Assembly: GCA_937959315.1 (NCBI GenBank)
Contig: CALGRC010000155.1
Location: 1-10,202 of the forward strand
DNA from: an uncultured Clostridia bacterium
GTDB taxonomy: Bacteria > Bacillota > Clostridia > UMGS1810
Length of the DNA stretch: 10,202 nucleotides
Direction of reading: 5' to 3'
Of the stretch, positions 1 to 4,858 are shown one piece after another (the stretch's first letter is position 1; every line of letters begins with the position of its first letter). The position numbers and the translations under genes were made by a program. A model generated the notes under the pieces. That model did no database searches. It saw only the letters and a list, made by a program, of their open reading frames with translations, and had not been told where the DNA came from.

Positions 1-23
1 GTTGAAATTTTTTTAAACTAAAT

Positions 24-57
24 ATCCCATTTTAGGGATTGAAACTGACTTTTTCAG
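24..57 (+). repeat. Two short inverted repeats ahead of the first gene
   Basis: ATCCC (24-28) and GGGAT (35-39) form a perfect 5-bp stem with a 6-nt loop, followed directly by TTGAAAC (39-45). A second small dyad, CTGA (45-48) with TCAG (54-57), sits just before the ribosome binding site of the gene at 75. The first dyad plus its ATTGAAAC tail resembles the 3' half of many CRISPR repeats, but only one copy is present in the window. It could equally be an operator, or a hairpin in the leader of the first gene. Confidence 0.4.
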
Positions 58-74
58 CCGCAGGAGGTGAGGAG

Positions 75-311
75 ATGGAACGGGAATCCGAAATTTTTCA
101 CAGCCCTCTTTTGGGTGAACGAATTCCACCAGAAGAACGGGAACGGCGATACAAAGCAGCTTATGAATTTTGCAAAAGACAGGAAAAGGCAATTTATTGC
201 AAATACATTTTGTTTGATGCTTTACCAAAAGTGTGTGCAACTTTTATTACACTCGCAACAGCAATTCTTGTTGGCGCTGCCTGCTTTAAATTGTTGGGAT
301 ACCTTTTTTAA
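75..311 (+). CDS. Small hypothetical protein with a C-terminal membrane segment
   Basis: This encodes a 78-aa protein that I do not recognise. The first 45 or so residues are very charged (the segment IPPEERERRYKAAYEFCKR, about residues 17-35, is helical and amphipathic). Residues about 52-77 are a hydrophobic stretch rich in Ala, Leu and Ile that is a good single transmembrane helix, so the protein is probably C-terminally anchored with its charged part in the cytoplasm. The ATG at 75 was chosen over an upstream in-frame ATG at 39 because AGGAGG (62-67) lies 7 nt before it, whereas nothing resembling a binding site precedes 39. The last 90 bases overlap the 3' end of the minus-strand gene at 222-785, so the two genes run tail to tail through the same DNA. 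The membrane helix lies entirely inside that overlap. Confidence 0.65.
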   Translation: MERESEIFHSPLLGERIPPEERERRYKAAYEFCKRQEKAIYCKYILFDALPKVCATFITLATAILVGAACFKLLGYLF

Positions 312-785
312 AAAATTGCGTATTCGTCTGCGGCGTAAAAGACGTTTTGTTAATTTATGCTTGCTTGGGTCAAACTCGAGCATTTCTATCTGCATAATAA
401 AACGTATGATTTTAAGGGCTTTATTTAATTCAGACTCAAGCTCCGGTATCGAATCACTTTCGTTTTGGTAGGCCTCTGCAAGGTCTGTTTGTACACGACA
501 AAAATTATCAAACATTTCTACTTGTGCTGGGTGCGACAGAATCATTGCTTTGTTACTTGCAGAAATTAAAGTGCTAAATGTATTTTTGTTTGGTTCTGCA
601 TCAAAACAAGCAATTGCATTTATAAAATCTTTATATGCGGAAAACTTCATATCAATATACTTTTTGGCTGTTTCATTCTTTTCTTTGCTATGCGTCTGAT
701 ATGAAACGGATACAATTGATATGATTGATACGGCCGCAGTTAATATTGATGGTATATTTTCAGCAACAATCTCTTTAAATTCCAC
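222..785 (-). CDS. Single-TM cytoplasmic helical protein, probable prophage cargo gene
   Basis: This encodes a 187-aa protein and is the only convincing minus-strand gene in the window. A hydrophobic segment at about residues 11-29 (IPSILTAAVSIISIVSVSY) follows ten polar residues and gives an N-terminal membrane anchor. The rest (about 30-165) is predicted to be helical and polar, with a very basic patch at about 148-156 (RLLRRRRIR) and a Cys-rich tail (CCCEC, 175-179). The GTG at 785 is chosen because a strong sigma-A promoter lies at 820-848: the TTG at 848 that would extend the frame falls inside the -35 box and cannot be transcribed. GAAGGG lies about 10 nt before the GTG. I do not recognise a named family; the layout resembles small membrane-anchored phage proteins of unknown role. 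Its orientation and private promoter suggest expression in the lysogen, for example in superinfection exclusion. That role is inference only. Confidence 0.75.
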   Translation of the reverse strand: MEFKEIVAENIPSILTAAVSIISIVSVSYQTHSKEKNETAKKYIDMKFSAYKDFINAIACFDAEPNKNTFSTLISASNKAMILSHPAQVEMFDNFCRVQTDLAEAYQNESDSIPELESELNKALKIIRFIMQIEMLEFDPSKHKLTKRLLRRRRIRNFLKKVSQQFKAGSANKNCCCECNKSCTHFW

Positions 786-818
786 ATAAACACAACCCTT
801 CAACTGTTTGGTGTGGAA
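780..818. repeat. 7-bp inverted repeat flanking the leader of the minus-strand gene
   Basis: TTCCACA (780-786) and TGTGGAA (812-818) are perfect inverted copies separated by 25 bp. One arm covers the GTG start of the minus-strand gene and the other lies between its -10 box and the expected transcription start. That position fits an operator for a repressor binding two half-sites. An RNA hairpin is less likely, because transcription should start within the distal arm. Confidence 0.4.
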
Positions 819-819
819 T

Positions 820-848
820 ATTATAGCAAAAAATATTACATAAGTCAA
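820..848 (-). promoter_or_regulatory. Sigma-A promoter of the minus-strand gene
   Basis: Reading the minus strand, TTGACT (848-843) is followed after exactly 17 bp by TATAAT (825-820). This is one base from consensus at -35 and perfect at -10. Transcription should begin near 814, giving a leader of about 30 nt that contains GAAGGG before the GTG at 785. It is the best promoter in the window and shows that this gene can be expressed independently of the phage early transcript. Confidence 0.85.
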
Positions 849-894
849 TCTGATTTGGAAAATGAAACATTAAAACTGCAGGAGGTGAAATGAA

Positions 895-1065
895 ATGTCC
901 AGAAAAGAGCTTTTGAAAAGCTATTATGACAACGAAATGAATGTTGTGTTCAGCCTTAGCAACGACTATTTGATGAATACGCCGCGAAAAGGCTGCGAGG
1001 AAGAATGGAAAAAGGCTAAGGAAAAAGCAGATATGCTTGAAGAAATGATGTTGGAATCAGAATAA
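895..1065 (+). CDS. Small charged hypothetical protein (56 aa)
   Basis: A 56-aa protein beginning MSRKELLKSY and ending MLEEMMLESE. It is mainly polar and acidic with strong helical character (about residues 33-56), and has one Cys and one Trp. The start is set by AGGAGG at 880-885: the ATG at 895 has a 9-nt spacing, while a nearer ATG at 890 lies only 4 nt away and opens an 8-codon frame that stops at once. The gene is the first + strand gene after the minus-strand cargo gene. No good + strand promoter is visible between 786 and 894, so it may depend on transcription reading through from the left. I do not recognise a family. Confidence 0.65.
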   Translation: MSRKELLKSYYDNEMNVVFSLSNDYLMNTPRKGCEEEWKKAKEKADMLEEMMLESE

Positions 1066-1067
1066 AG

Positions 1068-1084
1068 GTTCAAGGAACTTGAAC
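1068..1084 (+). repeat. Perfect 17-bp dyad GTTCAAG-GAA-CTTGAAC
   Basis: A 7-bp perfect inverted repeat around a 3-nt centre, starting 2 nt after the stop codon of the 56-aa gene. It could be a repressor operator or a small hairpin. There is no T-run after it, so it is not a canonical terminator. Confidence 0.55.
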
Positions 1085-1094
1085 TTGTTGTGTT

Positions 1095-1189
1095 TAAAGC
1101 AAGGTAACGCACATCACAAATTAATAACGATAAAAGTGTTGTCCTGGACGGACGCGGCATTGTATTACACCGTGCGTTATCTTGTTTTA
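1095..1189 (+). ncRNA. Candidate structured RNA closed by an 18-bp stem
   Basis: Bases 1095-1112 can pair without a gap to 1172-1189: 18 consecutive pairs, of which 16 are Watson-Crick and two are G-U (1099-1185 and 1104-1180). The 59-nt interior contains a second hairpin, GTCC (1141-1144) with GGAC (1150-1153). This can lengthen through G-U pairs and a small bulge to TGT (1137-1139) with GCA (1157-1159). The two G-U pairs would be A-C mismatches on the opposite strand, so the structure favours a + strand RNA. It fills most of the 154-nt gap between two small genes and ends about 16 nt before the AGGAGGGGG-like site of the next gene, so it could be a cis-acting leader or a separate small RNA. 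I do not recognise a known RNA class. A DNA-level role (operator pair, small mobile element) remains possible. Confidence 0.5.
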
Positions 1190-1219
1190 TATATAAATTT
1201 AGGAAAGGAGGGGGCTTAT

Positions 1220-1441
1220 ATGGCAAGGGAACGTCCAAATTATCGTGATACACTGGAAGTACAGCTTGATATTGTTCGTCAATCTTTCCCCGGTCAAAAT
1301 TTTTTAAGCAAAGATGACGTTAGGAAGTTTATGCACTGGGGATGGGAAAAGGTTAATAAGCATTTTAAATTTATTAACGGTCAAATATCCATTGTCGCGT
1401 TTGCGGATTATCTTATCCGCGGCGCCGGGCTATATCAATAA
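1220..1441 (+). CDS. Small HTH protein, probable excisionase-like DNA-binding protein
   Basis: A 73-aa protein. Residues about 28-67 (FLSKDDVRKFMHWGWEKVNK onward to FADYLI) have the pattern of a small winged-helix or excisionase/MerR-like helix-turn-helix: a 'fls-kddv-rkf' helix, a turn, a recognition-like helix with aromatic and basic residues, then a short strand and a final helix. Phages of Clostridia often carry such small proteins as excisionases or early regulators. The ATG at 1220 is chosen because GGAAAGGAGGGGG (1202-1214) lies just before it; an in-frame upstream start at 1079 would run through the inverted repeats and has no binding site. The gene sits directly after the candidate structured RNA, which may regulate it or be bound by it. 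Family assignment is by pattern only. Confidence 0.65.
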   Translation: MARERPNYRDTLEVQLDIVRQSFPGQNFLSKDDVRKFMHWGWEKVNKHFKFINGQISIVAFADYLIRGAGLYQ

Positions 1442-1457
1442 GTAAGGAGTGAAAAGA

Positions 1458-1694
1458 ATGAACAGAAAGAAAGCGGAACGAGCGGTTAAGAACGTCATAG
1501 TAATTGCCTTATTTGCATTTTTGTTTGCGGTGTTTTCCAGCTTGATTTCGGGTTGCAGAAGAGACGGAAAAGTGCAGATTTACGAGGTAGAAACCAGCGG
1601 CGTCATGTATCAGACGTCGGCAGACAACAAGCGGTTAAAAGAGCCGGTGGAAATGGAAACCGTGTATTTTGTGGTTGGGGGTGAATGTGAATGA
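1458..1694 (+). CDS. Small lipoprotein, phage-encoded
   Basis: A 78-aa protein with a clear lipoprotein signal peptide: a basic N-terminus (RKKAER, residues 3-8), a hydrophobic core (about 13-30), then the lipobox ISGC with the lipid-accepting Cys at residue 33. The mature part would be only 46 residues, hydrophilic, with no Cys apart from the anchor and one near the C-terminus. AAGGAG (1443-1448) sets the ATG at 1458 with a 9-nt spacing; the GTG at 1449 directly adjoins the binding site and is rejected. The stop overlaps the next start (ATGA at 1691). Small prophage lipoproteins facing the outside of the membrane are known in some Gram-positive phages to block injection by related phages; that role here is inference. 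A simple single-TM protein is the alternative. Confidence 0.7.
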   Translation: MNRKKAERAVKNVIVIALFAFLFAVFSSLISGCRRDGKVQIYEVETSGVMYQTSADNKRLKEPVEMETVYFVVGGECE

Positions 1695-2134
1695 ACAGAC
1701 GAAAAATGCAGTTAGACATATGCAGGGCGATGTTAACGCCAAATAAAAAATTGTATGGCGTCAGAACAGACAATGATGAATATGCAGTAACAGACGGATA
1801 TGTGGCCTATGTTTTTAGCTGTGACGAGTGCGTGTTTGACAAAAAGAAACTAGCATATTATGACCAGCTTGCAGACGCTTTGAGAGACAATAAAGGCGAC
1901 ATTGAACTAACGCGGACAGGCAATCTGTTTGGTAAGCGCGAAATTGTTGTTGAGTTTGATGCAGGTGGAAAATTTAAGATTTATGCAAAAGCCGAATTTG
2001 TCATTAAATTTGAGGACTACCATCTGTTTGCGTACTCTCAGGGCAACAGGGTGCTTGCCAAAGACGATTTTGGAAAAACAGTTGGTTGTTTTATGCCGTT
2101 AAGATGGGGTGATACAGGCAATGGTAATGGATGA
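1691..2134 (+). CDS. Hypothetical phage protein (147 aa)
   Basis: A 147-aa protein that I do not recognise. It appears mixed alpha/beta, with several strand-like stretches (YAVTDGYVAYVF about 31-42, REIVVEFDAGGKFKIYAKAEFVIKF about 83-107), no membrane segment and no obvious catalytic motif. The start ATG at 1691 overlaps the stop codon of the lipoprotein gene as ATGA, which implies translational coupling. GGGGGTGA, about 5-10 nt upstream within the preceding gene, serves as the binding site. Its 3' end overlaps the next gene by 14 nt. The overlap pattern places it in one operon with the genes on both sides. Confidence 0.7.
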   Translation: MNRRKMQLDICRAMLTPNKKLYGVRTDNDEYAVTDGYVAYVFSCDECVFDKKKLAYYDQLADALRDNKGDIELTRTGNLFGKREIVVEFDAGGKFKIYAKAEFVIKFEDYHLFAYSQGNRVLAKDDFGKTVGCFMPLRWGDTGNGNG

Positions 2135-2483
2135 ACAAGAAATATGCTGTTTTATCCGGGAGGCGCGGGACCCGCTGACGAGGATAACGATATGTGCGCA
2201 GATGAACCTTTGCAAGCCGCAGGAAATCAGAAAAATCTGCGAGAAAAACGGCTTGAAGCTCCCGAAAAGCACAGGACGGGGTCGGCACAAAAAATGGTCT
2301 GAGGACAAAATCGAAGCGATTAAGCAGGAGCTTGCAAAGGGCAAGAAAAAGAAAGATGTAGCACGTCAGTTTGGCATGACGGTCTATGGACTGAGTTATG
2401 TAATTAAGCGGTACATACCAGAGCGGCGCAAAAAGAAAGCCCCTGATGTTGGCGCACCAGAGGCAAGCGGTTTGAGCCGCTAA
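2121..2483 (+). CDS. Basic double helix-turn-helix DNA-binding protein
   Basis: A 120-aa strongly basic protein. Residues about 15-46 (DPLTRITICAQMNLCKPQEI...NGL) resemble a short helical module common in Clostridia phage regulators, with an 'IxIxAxMNxCxxxEIxxIxxxNG' pattern. A basic linker follows (KSTGRGRHKKW, 49-59), with an AT-hook-like GRGR core. Residues about 62-98 (DKIEAIKQELAKGKKKKDVA onward to VIKRY) then form a homeodomain-like HTH of the kind seen in resolvases and transposase N-termini. A role in phage gene control is likely but the target is unknown. The ATG at 2121 is supported by GGGGTGA (2106-2112) at about 8 nt; the GTG at 2109 lies inside that site. It overlaps the preceding gene by 14 nt. 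Confidence 0.7.
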   Translation: MVMDEQEICCFIREARDPLTRITICAQMNLCKPQEIRKICEKNGLKLPKSTGRGRHKKWSEDKIEAIKQELAKGKKKKDVARQFGMTVYGLSYVIKRYIPERRKKKAPDVGAPEASGLSR

Positions 2484-2497
2484 GAAAAACCATTAAT

Positions 2498-2516
2498 TAA
2501 AGTATATCATACTTTA
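2498..2516. promoter_or_regulatory. AT-rich 19-bp palindrome, candidate operator
   Basis: TAAAGTAT (2498-2505) and ATACTTTA (2509-2516) form a perfect 8-bp inverted repeat around ATC. It sits in the short gap after the HTH gene and before the zinc-finger-like gene at 2540. The size and AT-rich symmetry fit a binding site for a dimeric phage repressor. There is no T-run, so it is not a normal terminator. Confidence 0.5.
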
Positions 2517-2539
2517 TTGAAGAAATCAAGGTGATTTTT

Positions 2540-2728
2540 ATGTGTATCGGAACATGCAGGAAATGTAAGGGCGATATTGATGTTGACGACCGTACTGTTG
2601 TATTTTATGACGGAGACAGACTGTTTCACGAAGAATGCTGCCCGGTTGAAAGCGAATGGATTGAAGATTTCGGCGGCGTGGTGAAAACAGCTGATGAAAG
2701 CATGCATCCGTTTTATAGGGAGGAATAA
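2540..2728 (+). CDS. Small zinc-finger-like protein
   Basis: A 62-aa acidic protein with potential zinc ligands in two groups: C2, C6 and C9 (MCIGTCRKCKG), then H30, C33 and C34 (LFHEECC). The spacing, with a strand-like middle part (DDRTVVFYDGDRLFH), resembles a single LIM- or treble-clef-like knuckle, in which CxxC and HxxC pairs hold one zinc. AAGGTGA (2528-2534) lies 5 nt before the ATG at 2540; the GTG at 2531 is part of the binding site itself and is rejected. Such proteins usually mediate protein or nucleic-acid contacts in phages, but no specific role can be read here. The next gene starts 2 nt after its stop. Confidence 0.65.
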   Translation: MCIGTCRKCKGDIDVDDRTVVFYDGDRLFHEECCPVESEWIEDFGGVVKTADESMHPFYREE

Positions 2729-2730
2729 AA

Positions 2731-3102
2731 ATGAATAGTAGCACTGAGAAAAAAATCTTAAAACTTATACATAGCAAAAGAGATGGAACGTCTGGATTTG
2801 GAGCGAATGATGTTAATGAAATTTTCAATGCAATTTCTGAACAGCAAAAAGATTATATTAAAACAATTTTTAATATAATCTTTGGTTATCCAAATAGTGA
2901 AATTGACATTTTTGTATGGTGTTGTGCTTTATGCTGTATGTTGAAAGAATTAGAATCAAGATTTTTCATTACAAAGGGTTTAACCGAATTTTTCTCGGCT
3001 TCAAGTTATGCAGGTGGTTTGGTGGACGATGTTCTGGGTATTGATTTTGCTAGAAATATACGTGAAAAATATACAGAAAAGAGTGATTGCAATGATATAT
3101 GA
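2731..3102 (+). CDS. AT-rich orphan hypothetical protein
   Basis: A 123-aa protein that I do not recognise. It is mainly helical, with a hydrophobic Cys-rich stretch (FVWCCALCCMLKELE, about 61-75) too short and too near charged residues to be a confident membrane helix. GGGAGG (2719-2724) provides a well-spaced binding site for the ATG at 2731. The gene is visibly more AT-rich than those on either side (many AAA, TTT, ATT and ATA codons), which could mean a more recent arrival. Its last 11 bases overlap the start of the DUF1351 gene at 3092, so it is still co-translated with the recombination genes. Confidence 0.65.
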   Translation: MNSSTEKKILKLIHSKRDGTSGFGANDVNEIFNAISEQQKDYIKTIFNIIFGYPNSEIDIFVWCCALCCMLKELESRFFITKGLTEFFSASSYAGGLVDDVLGIDFARNIREKYTEKSDCNDI

Positions 3103-3985
3103 AACATGTGATAATTGCGGTGCGAATTTGGATCCGGGTGAAAACTGTGTGTGCCGCACGGATGGTAAAGACACGAAAAACAAATCCGATAAGCTGATTG
3201 TACTCAGGCAGCTTCCGGTAATTGAGGAACATTTACATAAAATCAACGACGAAATTACAAACAAGGTTGAAACGGCTTTAAGCCTTGTTTGTGCGGAGGA
3301 TACGGTTAAGACAGTAAAATCGGCGCGCGCTGAACTCAATAAAGAGTTTTCCTATTGGGAAAGCCAGCGAAGGGACATCAAATCTGCCATTAACGCCCCT
3401 TATGAGCAATTTAGCGATGTATATAAAGAATGTGTGTCTGATGTTTTTAAAAACGCGGACAAGCAGCTGAAAAGCAAGATAGACAGCGTTGAAAATGAGT
3501 TGAAATCTGCAAAGGCCGCAGAGGTTCAGGCATATTTTGAAGAATATGCCCGAAGCAAAAATATTGATTTTGTTGTGTTTGAACAAGCGGTACCGTCTGT
3601 CGCTTTGTCGGCAAGTGTAAAAAGCCTGAAAGAAAAAGCAAAATCATTTCTTGACAGAATTGCCGGTGATTTATCCGTCATAGAAACCCAGGAGGACAAA
3701 GACGAAATTCTGTATGAATATAAGCAGACGTTAAACCTTTCGGATTCTGTGTCGTCTGTTGTAAACCGGCACAAGGCGATTACAGAAGCAGCGGATACAA
3801 AGCAGGAAGAAAAACAGACTGCAATTCAACAAAAAGAAGCAGACGTGCCGCTGACTGCACCAAACGCCGCCCAGCCGCAGGACGACCGGATTTATTCGCT
3901 TTCCTTTACGGTTTGGGGCACAAAGGCGAAGCTGAAAGAGTTAAAAGAGTTTTTAGAAAACGGAGGGTACAGATATGAGCAATAA
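3092..3985 (+). CDS. DUF1351 family phage protein with N-terminal Cys cluster
   Basis: A 297-aa protein matching the DUF1351 pattern found just upstream of recT in many Firmicutes phages. After an N-terminal zinc-ribbon-like cluster (C6, C9, C19, C21) comes the family's typical opening (LIVLRQLPVIEEHLHKINDE, about 35-54). A long helical, probably coiled-coil region follows, with 'ELNKEF' and 'INAPYEQF' (about 80-110). A low-complexity Gln/Ala linker (about 245-265) leads to the conserved C-terminal piece (YSLSFTVWGTKAKLKELKEF, about 268-287). DUF1351 has no settled function; its constant link to RecT suggests a role in recombination. The ATG at 3092 begins just before the Cys cluster; an upstream in-frame start at 3008 would read through the preceding gene without a binding site. 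Its 3' end overlaps recT by 11 nt. Confidence 0.85.
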   Translation: MIYETCDNCGANLDPGENCVCRTDGKDTKNKSDKLIVLRQLPVIEEHLHKINDEITNKVETALSLVCAEDTVKTVKSARAELNKEFSYWESQRRDIKSAINAPYEQFSDVYKECVSDVFKNADKQLKSKIDSVENELKSAKAAEVQAYFEEYARSKNIDFVVFEQAVPSVALSASVKSLKEKAKSFLDRIAGDLSVIETQEDKDEILYEYKQTLNLSDSVSSVVNRHKAITEAADTKQEEKQTAIQQKEADVPLTAPNAAQPQDDRIYSLSFTVWGTKAKLKELKEFLENGGYRYEQ

Positions 3986-4838
3986 CGCGGTAAGCAATAA
4001 AATGTCTTTTTCAGTTGTGGTAAATAGTACATCTTTTCAGAAATCAATTAACAATGCTCTTAGGGACCCGGAGCGCACAAGGCGGTTCACCGCCTCTATT
4101 GTGTCAGCCGTTTCCACAAACCCTGATTTGCAGGACTGTGACGCAAGCACGATTGTAACGGCAGCGCTGCTCGGAGAAAGCTTGAATTTGTCGCCGTCGC
4201 CGCAGCTGGGGCAATATTATCTTGTGCCGTATAACGATAAAAAAAGAGGAAAAGTCGCACAGTTCCAGCTTGGGTATAAAGGATACATTCAGCTTGCGAT
4301 TCGGAGCGGATATTACAAGAAGCTGAACGTGCTTGCGGTGAAAGAAGGCGAGCTTGTCCGGTTTGACCCGCTGGAGGAAGTAATAGAGGTCAATTTGATT
4401 GAAGATGAAAAGGTACGGGAAGAAACGCCGACAATCGGATATTATGCAATGTTTGAATATCAGAACGGATTTCGCAAAGCGCTCTATTGGTCTAAATCGA
4501 AGATGGAACGGCATGCAGAGCAATATTCCCATGGATATAAAGCGAAGAAAGGCTATACCTTTTGGGAAAAGGACTTTGACAGCATGGCTTACAAAACCAT
4601 GCTGCGGCAGCTGATTTCCAAATGGGGAATCATGTCGATTGAAATGCAGGACGTGTTTGCAAAGGATATGGCGGTGTTAAATGACGACGGGACGGCGGAT
4701 TATGTAGATACGCAGGAGGAAATTATCACCCAGGAGGAACCGGACGAAATTGGAGTCCCTCAGGTTGGAGCAATGACGGAGGCGGAAGCAGCCGAATCTT
4801 TGGATACAGCTTCGCCGCTGTCGATGGACGATATTTAA
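3975..4838 (+). CDS. recT: RecT family single-strand annealing protein
   Basis: A 287-aa recombinase that binds single-stranded DNA and anneals complementary strands, usually after an exonuclease has exposed them. RecT hallmarks are present: residues about 50-85 (NPDLQDCDASTIVTAALLGE, then LNLSPSPQLGQYYLVPYND), then the conserved core 'QFQLGYKGYIQLAIRSGYY' (97-115), 'VKEGELVRFDP' (122-132), 'GYYAMFEYQNGFRKALYWSK' and the C-terminal 'KTMLRQLISKWGIMS'. Length is normal for the family. The acidic C-terminal tail (about 235-287) is typical and probably flexible. GGAGGG (3962-3967) is correctly spaced for the ATG at 3975, which overlaps the end of the DUF1351 gene. The neighbours supply accessory nucleases and SSB, together forming a phage recombination module. 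Confidence 0.95.
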   Translation: MSNNAVSNKMSFSVVVNSTSFQKSINNALRDPERTRRFTASIVSAVSTNPDLQDCDASTIVTAALLGESLNLSPSPQLGQYYLVPYNDKKRGKVAQFQLGYKGYIQLAIRSGYYKKLNVLAVKEGELVRFDPLEEVIEVNLIEDEKVREETPTIGYYAMFEYQNGFRKALYWSKSKMERHAEQYSHGYKAKKGYTFWEKDFDSMAYKTMLRQLISKWGIMSIEMQDVFAKDMAVLNDDGTADYVDTQEEIITQEEPDEIGVPQVGAMTEAEAAESLDTASPLSMDDI

Positions 4839-4858
4839 TCAATTGTGGTGAGGCTGTC

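Noticed and set aside
67..471. A 134-aa + strand frame overlapping the first gene
   Set aside because: It is out of frame with the well-placed ATG at 75, has a poor start position next to the Shine-Dalgarno itself, low-quality composition, and mostly runs antisense to the minus-strand gene with its own promoter.
786..848. N-terminal extension of the minus-strand gene to a TTG at 848
   Set aside because: The extension covers the -35 and -10 boxes of the gene's own promoter, so it would not be in the transcript.
1068..1084. Rho-independent terminator
   Set aside because: The hairpin is followed by mixed sequence with no T-run.
1079..1219. Upstream extension of the HTH gene
   Set aside because: It would encode the inverted repeats, lacks a binding site at its start, and a strong GGAGGGGG site directly precedes the ATG at 1220.
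3008..3091. Longer start for the DUF1351 gene
   Set aside because: It lies wholly inside the preceding gene without a binding site and adds residues before the Cys cluster that do not fit the family.
4104..4532. A 142-aa minus-strand frame inside recT
   Set aside because: It is antisense to a clearly identified RecT coding region and has no promoter or binding site.
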